Origin: Deltaproteobacteria bacterium RBG_13_49_15
Lineage (GTDB): Bacteria; Desulfobacterota; Desulfobacteria; Desulfobacterales; UBA2156
DNA length: 6,328 nucleotides
Assembly (NCBI GenBank): GCA_001797695.1
Contig: MGQD01000011.1
Span: 6,021 to 12,348, forward strand
Reading direction: 5' to 3'
A program made the position numbers and the translations under genes. Numbering within the stretch: position 1 is the first letter of the stretch; every line of letters starts with the position of its first letter. Of this stretch, positions 1 through 6,036 are shown piece by piece. The notes under the pieces are model-generated. The model ran no database searches. It worked only from the letters and a program-made list of their open reading frames with translations, and was not told where the DNA came from.

Positions 1-159
1 CTTGGCCGTCCTATCCTGTACGCGCTTGCCGCCGAAGGTCGCGATGGTGTCCGTAACCTCATCAATGAAATCACAGCTGAAATGAAGCGTATCATGAGCC
101 TGATCGGGGCATTAGAACCCACAAAGGTCTCGCGTGGCATGCTTGTTAAAGATCCCTGA
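1..159 (+). CDS. FMN-dependent alpha-hydroxy-acid dehydrogenase/oxidase, C-terminal end (partial)
   Basis: Frame 1 is open from the left edge to a TGA at 157-159 and encodes the last 52 residues of a protein. The start LGRPILYALAAEGRDGV is the hallmark C-terminal segment of the FMN_dh family (L-lactate dehydrogenase, glycolate oxidase and relatives). In that family a GRP-x-LYALA-x-G-x-GV stretch closes the TIM barrel next to the flavin phosphate site. It is followed by a helix with the usual E-x-x-x-x-M-x-L-x-G pattern (EMKRIMSLIGA) and a short tail, RGMLVKDP. Family members oxidise 2-hydroxy acids to 2-oxo acids using FMN. The catalytic His/Arg region lies outside the window, so substrate and exact subfamily cannot be told. 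Type 2 isopentenyl-diphosphate isomerase has a related barrel end but fits less well. The 74 bases to the next gene show no convincing terminator. Confidence 0.8.
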   Translation, partial: LGRPILYALAAEGRDGVRNLINEITAEMKRIMSLIGALEPTKVSRGMLVKDP

Positions 160-233
160 GCGCCGCTTCTGAATAAGGCTCCATTTTCTCTAAAGTTAGA
201 ACATTATAGATAAGGTTATGCTCGTAGAAGATC

Positions 234-737
234 ATGAAGCATTTAACAGACATCACTATTGAAAAGGCTTCTATTGAAGATGCTGAAGAAATCCTTAAAC
301 TTCAAAAACTTGCATATCTAAGTGAAGCTGAAATATTCAAAGACTTTACAATACCACCCTTGCATCAGACAATTGACGAAATTTCATCCGAATTTAATTA
401 TCAAATCTTTTCGAAAGTTCAGCGCAACAGCAAAATCATTGGTTCTGTCAGAACATTCTTAGAAAGTGGAACATGTTACATCGGCAAATTAATCGTACAC
501 CCCGATTATCAAAATGCCGGTATTGGAACACGGCTTCTGTATGCAGCCGAAAAACAATATCCTAATTCAGAACGTTATGAATTGTTCACGGGGCAAAAAA
601 GCCAACGAAATCTGCACATATACAAGAAGAATGGTTACAGGATTTTCAAAAGCAAAGTCGTGTCAGAGAAATTAACATTAGTATTTCTGGAAAAGATAAA
701 AAACAAACATAACCAAGAAAGAATTCAATTTGAATAA
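234..737 (+). CDS. GNAT family N-acetyltransferase
   Basis: This 167-residue protein has the size and motif order of a single-domain GNAT enzyme, which moves an acetyl group from acetyl-CoA to an amine. Motif A is clear at about residues 83-102: a beta-strand GKLIVHPDYQ, then the pyrophosphate-binding loop Q93-N-A-G96-I-G98, then the helix TRLLYAAE. Motif B appears at about 126-136 (NLHIYKKNGYR), the usual N-x-x-x-Y-x-K-x-G-Y/F pattern. The N-terminus (ITIEKASIEDAEEILKLQ) is the standard first strand and helix. The acceptor cannot be predicted. The ATG at 234 has only a weak purine stretch (AGAAG, 226-230) upstream, but no better in-frame start is visible. The gene is AT-rich (19 of 60 bases are G/C at 241-300), much poorer in GC than tctA, which suggests acquisition. 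The tail after residue 155 is lysine- and glutamate-rich and probably disordered. Confidence 0.85.
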   Translation: MKHLTDITIEKASIEDAEEILKLQKLAYLSEAEIFKDFTIPPLHQTIDEISSEFNYQIFSKVQRNSKIIGSVRTFLESGTCYIGKLIVHPDYQNAGIGTRLLYAAEKQYPNSERYELFTGQKSQRNLHIYKKNGYRIFKSKVVSEKLTLVFLEKIKNKHNQERIQFE

Positions 738-850
738 ACAGTTTAGATTAACGGAGGAATCATTAGCAAGGATGTCGGTATTTCGCCTGATAGGGCATCT
801 TAAAGGCCAGACCTCGATGAAGCTTTTCAATCAATTACGGAGAATTTTAT

Positions 851-2047
851 ATGAAGAGATTCGTTTTGGCTTTTTTACTGAGTGCGATCGCGGTTTCATC
901 AAATGTTTCGGCTCAGCCTCAGAAGGAAGAGTTATTGTCCTCTCCCCGGTTTTTGGAAAATACTCATAAAGTGGTCTTTAAAAAAATTGGAGGGGATACG
1001 GTACGAGATTCCATAAAAATTGTTTCAGGACGAAGCAGCGCTATCCTTGAATTCAATACTCCTCTGGTAACCGTCACCCTGCCGGCTATGAATAACAGTG
1101 CCTATGCCATCGTGATGTTTGAAAAACCTGTGGTCTTAAACGAGAGAAACACGCCGATCCCTTTTGAATTAGAAAGAGGAGGGTATGATGGAGGCGCCTT
1201 CTCAACGGAAATTCGGCTCTTGAATAAAGCCGATTCACGACCCCTGGTTTTTTCCCAGGTCCGGGGATCCGGAACGATCAGATATCCACTGGAGATCCGC
1301 ACCCTTGAATTCGACAAGAGACAGAACCGTTTAAAACAAGGAAAAATAGAATTGGATGGTCCTTTTGTCACCTATATCGACAACAATATCGAAGAAATGT
1401 TCTTTCTGAACACCGATATTGGTCCGGTCAGGGGATTTGATTCTAAAGGACGCCGACTGGAAAGCTACCCCTTCAAGGCAAGCCGGACCGAGGGTGACGA
1501 AACTAAAAGGACACTGGCTTTTTGGGGGGAAATCGCAAAGGTTGAGATCGATACGGTCAATAATTGGGTGGAACTCGAGTTTGACTATGACCTACTGCCT
1601 TCGAAACCGCTGCCGGAGCGGTTTTCCGGAGTGCCCCGCTCACAGCTACCCAAAGGGATGGGGACTGCAACCGGAAAGGGATCCGTTCGTGTTGTGCCCA
1701 AGCCGCAACACCCAGCCCCAAAACAGGTGCCATCGCATGCTTCCCAAATGGGTAAGGATCCGGCAAAAAGCATCCCATTGTACGTGGCCGTTTCTATTTT
1801 CCCGGAAGTGCAGGTCCTCAAGCTCATCGCCTCCGGCACAGACATCAACCAGCAAAACGAGGCGGGATGGACCGCCCTCCACACGGCAGCCTATCGGTGC
1901 GATCTCACCAGGACCGTCCAGGCTCTTGTTGATGCAGGGGCAGATATTAATCTAAAAACGGGAAACGGCCAAACAGCGCTGTGGCTTGCCAGAGAGATGA
2001 AATGTGCGGAAATCCAGCGCATCCTTGAACGCGCCGGCACCCGATAA
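851..2047 (+). CDS. Secreted protein with uncharacterised beta-rich N-terminal region and C-terminal ankyrin repeats
   Basis: The 398-residue product begins with a signal peptide: MKRF, a hydrophobic core at residues 4-16, and a probable signal peptidase I site after VSA at 19-21. The mature protein is therefore likely periplasmic. Residues about 40-250 form an unrecognised region with alternating short hydrophobic stretches suggesting beta-strands. It holds an acidic/aromatic block near 170-250 (GPFVTYIDNNIEE, then FWGEIAKVEIDTV, then ELEFDYDLLP). Residues 250-305 are a proline- and lysine-rich linker. Residues about 306-398 are ankyrin repeats: a degenerate one ending ASGTDINQQNEAG, a canonical one with G339-W-TALHTAA and LVDAGADINLKTGNG, and a final one starting QTALWLA. 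Ankyrin repeats bind proteins, so a partner-binding role is likely, but no enzymatic function is visible. The ATG at 851 is supported by GGAG at 839-842 with 8-base spacing. The gene lies 113 bases after the GNAT gene and need not be co-transcribed with it. Confidence 0.8.
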   Translation: MKRFVLAFLLSAIAVSSNVSAQPQKEELLSSPRFLENTHKVVFKKIGGDTVRDSIKIVSGRSSAILEFNTPLVTVTLPAMNNSAYAIVMFEKPVVLNERNTPIPFELERGGYDGGAFSTEIRLLNKADSRPLVFSQVRGSGTIRYPLEIRTLEFDKRQNRLKQGKIELDGPFVTYIDNNIEEMFFLNTDIGPVRGFDSKGRRLESYPFKASRTEGDETKRTLAFWGEIAKVEIDTVNNWVELEFDYDLLPSKPLPERFSGVPRSQLPKGMGTATGKGSVRVVPKPQHPAPKQVPSHASQMGKDPAKSIPLYVAVSIFPEVQVLKLIASGTDINQQNEAGWTALHTAAYRCDLTRTVQALVDAGADINLKTGNGQTALWLAREMKCAEIQRILERAGTR

Positions 2048-2243
2048 ATCGATCCGTTGCAGTCTATTGCGTAATCGGGTAGCATGAGATACCGGAAGAA
2101 ATAAACATGGCGGCCTGTGCTTCAGCTTCCCCCAGGCTTTAAAAAGCGCTGATATAGAAACGCCAAGAGATATAACGCTTAATACAAGAAAAGCGAGAAC
2201 TACAGTCATTGATACGATTATATTTAGCTAACAAAAGCGCCCC
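2048..2243. other. Intergenic region with a possible hydrophobic gene remnant on the - strand
   Basis: These 196 bases separate the ankyrin gene from the serine hydrolase gene. On the - strand, the stretch from a TAG at 2228-2230 down to about 2100 is open. It contains an ATG (2209-2207) followed by a strikingly membrane-like sequence, MTVVLAFLVLSVISLGV, and then a basic segment ending KAWGKLKHRPP. The frame runs on into the antisense of the ankyrin gene, where the sequence loses this character. It could be the 5' end of a lost membrane protein gene or a chance reading. On the + strand I see no strong sigma-70 promoter for the downstream gene; TTATAT at 2218-2223 is at best a weak -10. No intrinsic terminator for the ankyrin gene is evident. 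Confidence 0.25.
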
Positions 2244-3464
2244 ATGCAATTAATGAAAAAATTCTTCAAATGGTTTTTTATTTTGTTTTTTCTTTTTTTG
2301 GTCGGAGTGAACATTGCAATTGTTGCAACAGGCAGGTATTACATCTACAAAGGAATCGTAAACACGTATTTCAAAGGCTATATCCGGCCCACAATTTATG
2401 ACCTCGAAGTTTTCAATAACCGTAAAGTCGTCGCAGGAACACCTCAGCCCTGGACTGAACATCCAAATCTCGGAAAACTGGCTATTTCCAAAGAAGAACG
2501 TGCCTTGCTTGAGCGTCTCAATTCTGCCTCATTTCTGGTTAAATATAAAGATACATTAATTTATGAAGAATATTGGGACGAGCACGGTGTAAATGTTTTG
2601 GGAAATTCCTTTTCCATGGCTAAATCAGTTGTGTCAATTCTTATTGGTGTTGCGATGGAAGAAGGAAAAATAAAATCGCTGGATGAGCCCGTAGCTAATT
2701 ATCTTCCTGAGTTCGATGATGAAAAAAAGAATATCACTATTCGTCACGTATTGACAATGAGTACCGGCCTTTCATGGAGTGAGAGTTATATCAGTCCTTT
2801 TTGCGACGTAGCGGAATTGTACTATGATACCGATGACAGAGATCTGGCTTTAAATCGCAGAATAATTGAGGAAGCACCGGGTGAAATTTTCCGCTACAAA
2901 AGTGGCGACACACAAGTTTTGATGTACATTCTTGCTGAAGCTACCGGACAAAACGTGTCTGAATATGCTTCTGAAAAACTATGGAAACCAATGGGCGCTG
3001 AAAGTGATGCCTGGTGGAGTTTGGCCGGAGATGAAAACAGTACTGAAAAAGCTTTTTGCTGTTTATATGCAACATCACGTGATTTTTTACGATTGGGAAA
3101 ACTCGTGAATCATCGAGGCAACTGGAACGGCGCTCAACTTGTGAGCAAAGCATACATGGATGAATTCTGTACACTATCTCCGCTTAAAAAAGGAGACGGA
3201 AAGCCAAATAATGTTTATGGATATCAGTATTGGATTTATACAGGACTTCCTTATGAAGTGACATATTTCAGAGGTATGTCTGGCCAATACATTATTTCAA
3301 TTCCGGAGAAAGAGTTAGTAATTGTAAGAACCGGAAACGGAACATACCCAAACTGGAAAAACACTCAAGAAATAAAAGATGACGCACTCGAAGGACATTA
3401 TCAGGAATTGCCCGCCTACATAAGCATTGGAATGGCGTTGATGGCGCAGGTGGGGGGAAAATAA
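2244..3464 (+). CDS. Membrane-anchored serine hydrolase, class C beta-lactamase/penicillin-binding family
   Basis: The 406-residue protein starts with a basic N-terminus and one hydrophobic segment (about residues 7-29). It is probably a signal anchor that places the enzyme on the outer face of the inner membrane. The catalytic domain follows from about residue 85. The nucleophile motif SxxK is S124-M-A-K127 in the usual context NSFSMAKSVVSILIG. The next family landmarks are GKIKSLDEPVANYLPEF (141-157) and the ITIRHVLTMSTGL stretch (164-175). The second active-site motif is Y218-K-S220 (FRYKSGDTQ), the Y-x-S variant of Y-x-N. The third element, equivalent to KTG, is the glycine-rich FRGMSGQYI (342-350). 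All catalytic elements are intact. The family includes esterases, D-amino-acid peptidases and D,D-peptidases; the substrate here is unknown and antibiotic resistance should not be assumed. ATG codons at 2244 and 2253 are both possible starts and neither has a Shine-Dalgarno. The gene is very AT-rich (17 of 60 bases are G/C at 2521-2580). Together with the missing SD, this suggests a Bacteroidota-like origin. Confidence 0.88.
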   Translation: MQLMKKFFKWFFILFFLFLVGVNIAIVATGRYYIYKGIVNTYFKGYIRPTIYDLEVFNNRKVVAGTPQPWTEHPNLGKLAISKEERALLERLNSASFLVKYKDTLIYEEYWDEHGVNVLGNSFSMAKSVVSILIGVAMEEGKIKSLDEPVANYLPEFDDEKKNITIRHVLTMSTGLSWSESYISPFCDVAELYYDTDDRDLALNRRIIEEAPGEIFRYKSGDTQVLMYILAEATGQNVSEYASEKLWKPMGAESDAWWSLAGDENSTEKAFCCLYATSRDFLRLGKLVNHRGNWNGAQLVSKAYMDEFCTLSPLKKGDGKPNNVYGYQYWIYTGLPYEVTYFRGMSGQYIISIPEKELVIVRTGNGTYPNWKNTQEIKDDALEGHYQELPAYISIGMALMAQVGGK

Positions 3465-3473
3465 TTACTAAAA
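3463..3473 (+). repeat. Target-site direct repeat, left copy
   Basis: AATTACTAAAA is identical to 3659-3669 and directly abuts the left inverted repeat. Its first two bases are the last two bases of the serine hydrolase TAA stop codon. Confidence 0.85.
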
Positions 3474-3490
3474 CCTAAATTGAGCGATTT
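3474..3490 (+). repeat. Left terminal inverted repeat of the MITE-like element
   Basis: CCTAAATTGAGCGATTT is the exact reverse complement of 3642-3658. The match ends at base 3490; sequence further inside does not pair. Confidence 0.88.
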
Positions 3491-3530
3491 TAATGCCATA
3501 CGAAGGCGGCTATGCTAGATTTCGGATTTC

Positions 3531-3610
3531 GCCGGAATGACGGAAGAGACCCGACAGGTTCTCGTCATGCCGGACCCCGGATCTGGTCCGGGGCAGGCCC
3601 GATCCGGCAT
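3531..3610. repeat. GC-rich nested hairpins (REP-like) inside the element
   Basis: Three overlapping dyads are visible. CCGGAATGACG (3532-3542) pairs with CGTCATGCCGG (3563-3573) at 10 of 11 positions around a 20-base loop. ATGCCGGA (3567-3574) pairs perfectly with TCCGGCAT (3603-3610). Nested in that, CCCCGGA (3575-3581) pairs with TCCGGGG (3587-3593) around a 5-base loop. The first two stems share the arm 3567-3573, so they are mutually exclusive. Similar GTCAT-x-CCGG dyads are widespread as intergenic repeats in proteobacteria. As RNA, the block could protect or end the serine hydrolase transcript, but there is no U-run after it, so a classical intrinsic terminator is not supported. Confidence 0.7.
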
Positions 3611-3641
3611 CCAGTCATCAATGATGCACGACTGCCCTGAT

Positions 3642-3658
3642 AAATCGCTCAATTTAGG
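3642..3658 (-). repeat. Right terminal inverted repeat of the MITE-like element
   Basis: AAATCGCTCAATTTAGG is the exact reverse complement of 3474-3490 and is followed without gap by the right copy of the 11-base direct repeat. Confidence 0.88.
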
Positions 3659-3669
3659 AATTACTAAAA
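3659..3669 (+). repeat. Target-site direct repeat, right copy
   Basis: AATTACTAAAA is identical to 3463-3473. The bases beyond it (TTCAAAGG) do not match those beside the left copy, which fixes the duplication at 11 bases, or slightly less if one boundary base matched by chance. Confidence 0.85.
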
Positions 3670-3746
3670 TTCAAAGGCTGAAAAAGCACAAAATCCAAAA
3701 GATTAAAATTCCAAATGCAAATAATCAAATTCAAAAACAAAGATGG
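3670..3746 (+). repeat. A-rich low-complexity tract of degenerate CAAA/ATTC units
   Basis: This stretch is dominated by A on the + strand and built from loose repeats such as ATTCAAA, AATCCAAAA, AATTCCAAAT, AATCAAATTC and AAAAACAAAG. It looks like simple-sequence intergenic DNA, not code: the frame crossing it gives a lysine/glutamine/asparagine-rich peptide without family features. It starts at the right end of the target duplication, so it was probably the native 3' flank of the serine hydrolase gene before the MITE inserted. Confidence 0.45.
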
Positions 3747-4022
3747 TGACGATGTTATCTTAAACAGCCTTTCCGTGCCATCTCGACGCGGGGAGAGATC
3801 TGTTTCTCTTTAAACGCAATGCCCAATTAACCAAACAATCCGGTTCTGAATCTCAATGGTTGAATTTTGAGCATTCACTACAATCCCGCTCCTCTTCCAC
3901 CTTTTTGAGTTCCGACTAGATAAAAAAAACTGCCGGGCAGCCCAAACCGACTATAATTTCCCCTTATAATCAAACCGGTATCATGGAAATGACATTCTCT
4001 GCCCAACCTCGTAGAAAAAGAC
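3747..4022. other. Convergent intergenic region between the accessory genes and the tct operon
   Basis: About 276 bases with no gene I can support on either strand. No convincing open frame, tRNA or promoter was found. The only structure worth naming is a short hairpin followed by eight T residues on the - strand at 3942-3922, listed separately. A weak AGAGA/TCTCT dyad near 3794-3809 is too short to interpret. Confidence 0.5.
3922..3942 (-). terminator. Possible weak intrinsic terminator of the tct operon
   Basis: Read on the - strand, CTGC-CCG-GCAG (3940-3930) forms a 4-bp GC stem with a 3-base loop, extendable by G-U pairs, and runs straight into eight T residues (3929-3922). It lies about 80 bases beyond the tctA stop and in the right orientation. 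The stem is short for an efficient terminator, so the call is tentative. Confidence 0.4.
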
Positions 4023-5534
4023 TCAGTCCTGTTTTGAAAGGATAGTTACAACTTCTCGTTTTTTTCCTATGGCGGGAATTAAAGGGGAAATTAAAAGGAT
4101 CAAGGCCAGGAGAAGAAAAATTGCTGATAAAGGACGGAGAAAAAAAATAGAGAAACTGCCGTGCGACATGATTAATGACCTTCTGAGATTGACTTCCAAC
4201 ATCGGTCCAAGGATAAATGCCAGGATTAGGGGGGCCCCTTCATATTCAAATTTTTTCATTAAATAGCCTACCACTCCAAAACCGATCATGACATATATAT
4301 CAAATATCGAATGGCTGATGCTGTATACACCTACCAAACAGAGCAGCAAGATAATCGGAAAGAGTATTCGGTATGGAATTTTTAGAACCTGAATCCAGAT
4401 GCCGATCAAGGGTAGATTTAGAATTAACAGCATGATATTTCCGATATACATACTTGTAATCACCCCCCAGAATAGGCCCGGGCTTTGTTTCATCAATAGT
4501 GGTCCGGGAGTAATTCCATGGATTAAAAAGGCTCCCATGAGCAGGGCGATAACGGCGTTGGTGGGGATGCCCAAGGTCAATAACGGAATGAAGGCCCCGC
4601 CGGCAGCGGCATTATTGGCCGATTCAGGACCAGCCACTCCGGCGATGGCTCCTTTGCCGAATCGTTCCGGATGGCGCGACAATTTCTTTTCTAGGGCATA
4701 GCTGACAAAAGAGGCTATAACTCCTCCTCCTCCTGGAAGAATACCCAAAAAGAATCCGAGCACCGTCCCCCGGATCAAGGCCCATTTACTCTCCAGCCAA
4801 TCTTCGGCTGAGGGCAGGAGCCCTCTTATCTTGGTTTTAACGGTTTCCCTAAAAAGGATTTGCTCCAGGTTCAGCAGGACTTCGCCAATCCCGAAAAGCC
4901 CCATGATCACCGGCACCAATCCGACGCCGTCCATCAATTCCATCCGGCCAAAGGTCAAACGCGTTTTGGCATTTATTGGATCCAGTCCAACCGTACCGAG
5001 CACGATCCCCAGGATCCCGGTAATCAATGCCTTGAGCATGGAACCGTGAGCCAGATATATCAGGATGCTCATACCCAAAACCATCAGGCTGAAATATTCC
5101 GGAGGTCCGAATCGTAACGCGAATTCGGCCAGGGGAGGAGCCACCAGCATTAATCCTAAAATTGCAAAAGTGCCGGCGATGAAGGAACCGAAAGCGGCCA
5201 TTCCCAAGGCCGGCCCTGCCCGCCCTTGAAGAGCCATCTGGTATCCGTCCAGACAGGTAACCACCGAGGCCGCCTCTCCAGGAATATTAACCAAAATGGA
5301 AGTCGTCGAGCCTCCATACATGGATCCATAATAGATCCCGGCCAGCATAATCAGGGCAGATTCAGGTGTGGATTTGAATGTTAACGGCAGGAGCAGGGAC
5401 ATGGCCCCCACCGGTCCGATTCCAGGCAAAACTCCGATCAGAGTTCCGATGAAGACTCCAACGAAGCAATAGAGCAGGTTGATGGGCTGGAGAGCGACTG
5501 AAAAACCAGTTCCTAGATAGTGGAAGAGATCCAT
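4023..5534 (-). CDS. tctA: TctA, large membrane subunit of a tripartite tricarboxylate transporter
   Basis: The 503-residue polytopic membrane protein matches the TctA family in length and signatures. Family blocks are visible in order: VGVFIGTLIGVLPGIGP (25-41), YYGSMYGGSTTSILVNIPGE (68-87), GFFLGILPGGGGVIASFVSY (260-279) and GVAGPESANNAAAGGAFIPL (299-318), followed by LTLGIPTNAV. The two LPG-I/G-GP-type loops are the conserved family motifs thought to line the transport path. About ten to twelve membrane helices are expected. TctA is the main translocating subunit and couples solute uptake to an ion gradient. I place the start at ATG 5534-5532, 4 bases past the tctB stop. GGCGGT (5546-5541), one mismatch from GGAGGT, precedes it with 6-base spacing. 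A longer in-frame ATG at 5594 would overlap tctB by 56 bases, has no Shine-Dalgarno and adds 20 atypical residues. The solute is unknown, since TTT systems carry many carboxylates besides citrate. Confidence 0.93.
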   Translation of the reverse strand: MDLFHYLGTGFSVALQPINLLYCFVGVFIGTLIGVLPGIGPVGAMSLLLPLTFKSTPESALIMLAGIYYGSMYGGSTTSILVNIPGEAASVVTCLDGYQMALQGRAGPALGMAAFGSFIAGTFAILGLMLVAPPLAEFALRFGPPEYFSLMVLGMSILIYLAHGSMLKALITGILGIVLGTVGLDPINAKTRLTFGRMELMDGVGLVPVIMGLFGIGEVLLNLEQILFRETVKTKIRGLLPSAEDWLESKWALIRGTVLGFFLGILPGGGGVIASFVSYALEKKLSRHPERFGKGAIAGVAGPESANNAAAGGAFIPLLTLGIPTNAVIALLMGAFLIHGITPGPLLMKQSPGLFWGVITSMYIGNIMLLILNLPLIGIWIQVLKIPYRILFPIILLLCLVGVYSISHSIFDIYVMIGFGVVGYLMKKFEYEGAPLILAFILGPMLEVNLRRSLIMSHGSFSIFFLRPLSAIFLLLALILLISPLIPAIGKKREVVTILSKQD

Positions 5535-5538
5535 AAGG

Positions 5539-6006
5539 TTACCGCCAGGAGAGGTCCAGAAGGCCCTTGGGGAGCTGGCTCCCAAGCCAGACATCGAAAA
5601 CCAGATAGGTCACAATAACCATCAACGCTGAAACCCAGATTGTGGTTGGCCATTTACGTGGTTCATAAACCCTAAAGAGGAAAAACAATAACAAGAAGGT
5701 GTCCACCAAGAAACCAAGAGGACTCAAGAGATAAGCATAAAGAGCGAGGGCGATTGTGACCCAGATGACGTTTCTCCAGCTTGCCCCAAACCGCTGGCGG
5801 CTCCTTTCCAGCCTCTTGTCTTTTTCCCTGAGGGCCATAATGAATACTGCCCCTGACAAACCTAACATAATGATCCCGGCCCAGAAGATGATGAAGCCCG
5901 ATTCCGGTTCGGACAATGTTCCGAGTTCCAGAGCGTAACCCCATATAATCAGGCATAAAGCCAACACAATCCAGAAAAGGGAACTGATCAGATCTGGGTG
6001 CTTCAT
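5539..6006 (-). CDS. tctB: TctB, small membrane subunit of a tripartite tricarboxylate transporter
   Basis: The 155-residue protein has the TctB layout. The first helix is at about residues 8-25. A loop, LGTLSEPESGFIIFWAG, follows; it corresponds to the family's usual G-x-G-FFP segment but in divergent form. A second helix lies at about 37-58 and a charged cytoplasmic loop (EKDKRLERSRQRF) at 61-73. Helices then run at about 77-112 and 121-140. The end, FDVWLGSQLPKGLL, resembles the family's closing F-x-x-x-L-x-x-x-LP-x-G. TctB is a poorly conserved accessory subunit needed for transport with TctA and the periplasmic TctC. The ATG at 6006 has AGGAA (6015-6011) upstream with normal spacing. It follows tctC by 30 bases and ends 4 bases before tctA, so all three are surely one transcript. 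Confidence 0.87.
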   Translation of the reverse strand: MKHPDLISSLFWIVLALCLIIWGYALELGTLSEPESGFIIFWAGIIMLGLSGAVFIMALREKDKRLERSRQRFGASWRNVIWVTIALALYAYLLSPLGFLVDTFLLLFFLFRVYEPRKWPTTIWVSALMVIVTYLVFDVWLGSQLPKGLLDLSWR

Positions 6007-6036
6007 CTAGGTTCCTGTTTGCGAAGAAAAAGCCTT

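Larger units (their letters stand above)
3474..3658. mobile_element. MITE-like non-autonomous element, 185 bp, with 17-bp TIRs and 11-bp target duplication
   Basis: The left end CCTAAATTGAGCGATTT (3474-3490) and right end AAATCGCTCAATTTAGG (3642-3658) are perfect reverse complements over 17 bases. Immediately outside each end lies the same 11-base direct repeat, AATTACTAAAA (3463-3473 and 3659-3669). Terminal inverted repeats abutting matching direct repeats are the standard scar of DNA transposition. At 185 bp the element cannot encode a transposase, and its one longish open frame has no protein-like features, so it must have moved in trans. An 11-bp duplication fits IS4-type relatives, which often make 9-12 bp duplications, but I do not recognise the termini. 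The insertion lies one base into the serine hydrolase stop codon. The duplicated AA restores TAA, so the reading frame is undamaged. Removing one repeat and the element rebuilds a plain AT-rich 3' flank. Confidence 0.85.

Noticed and set aside
182..210. A sigma-70 promoter for the GNAT gene with TATAGA at 205-210
   Set aside because: No acceptable -35 box lies 16-18 bases upstream, and AT-rich DNA yields such -10 matches often.
730..969. A 79-residue + strand open frame (TTG start, or ATG at 772 behind a GGAGG at 753-757) overlapping the start of the ankyrin gene
   Set aside because: It overlaps the well-supported signal peptide of the ankyrin protein by over 100 bases in another frame, and the peptide shows no family features. 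The GGAGG is about 14 bases from the ATG, which is too far to be convincing.
1102..1955. Open frames on both strands inside the ankyrin gene (for example 1102-1371, 1419-1955, 1585-1884)
   Set aside because: They are alternative-frame shadows of a gene with a signal peptide, Shine-Dalgarno and ankyrin motifs, and none shows a recognisable domain.
3531..3610. Possible CRISPR repeats or an integron attachment site
   Set aside because: There are no regularly spaced direct repeats, no spacers and no cas or integrase gene. The repeated words are inverted and belong to nested hairpins inside a TIR-bounded element.
3537..3749. A 70-residue + strand open frame running through the MITE and the A-rich tract
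   Set aside because: It is composed of hairpin DNA and low-complexity sequence, crosses the element boundary, and gives a peptide with no protein-like pattern.
4069..5117. Several + strand open frames opposite tctA (4069-4266, 4399-4701, 4831-5049, 4860-5117)
   Set aside because: All are antisense shadows of a conserved membrane protein gene. Their peptides are rich in proline, arginine and serine, as expected for the complement of hydrophobic codons.
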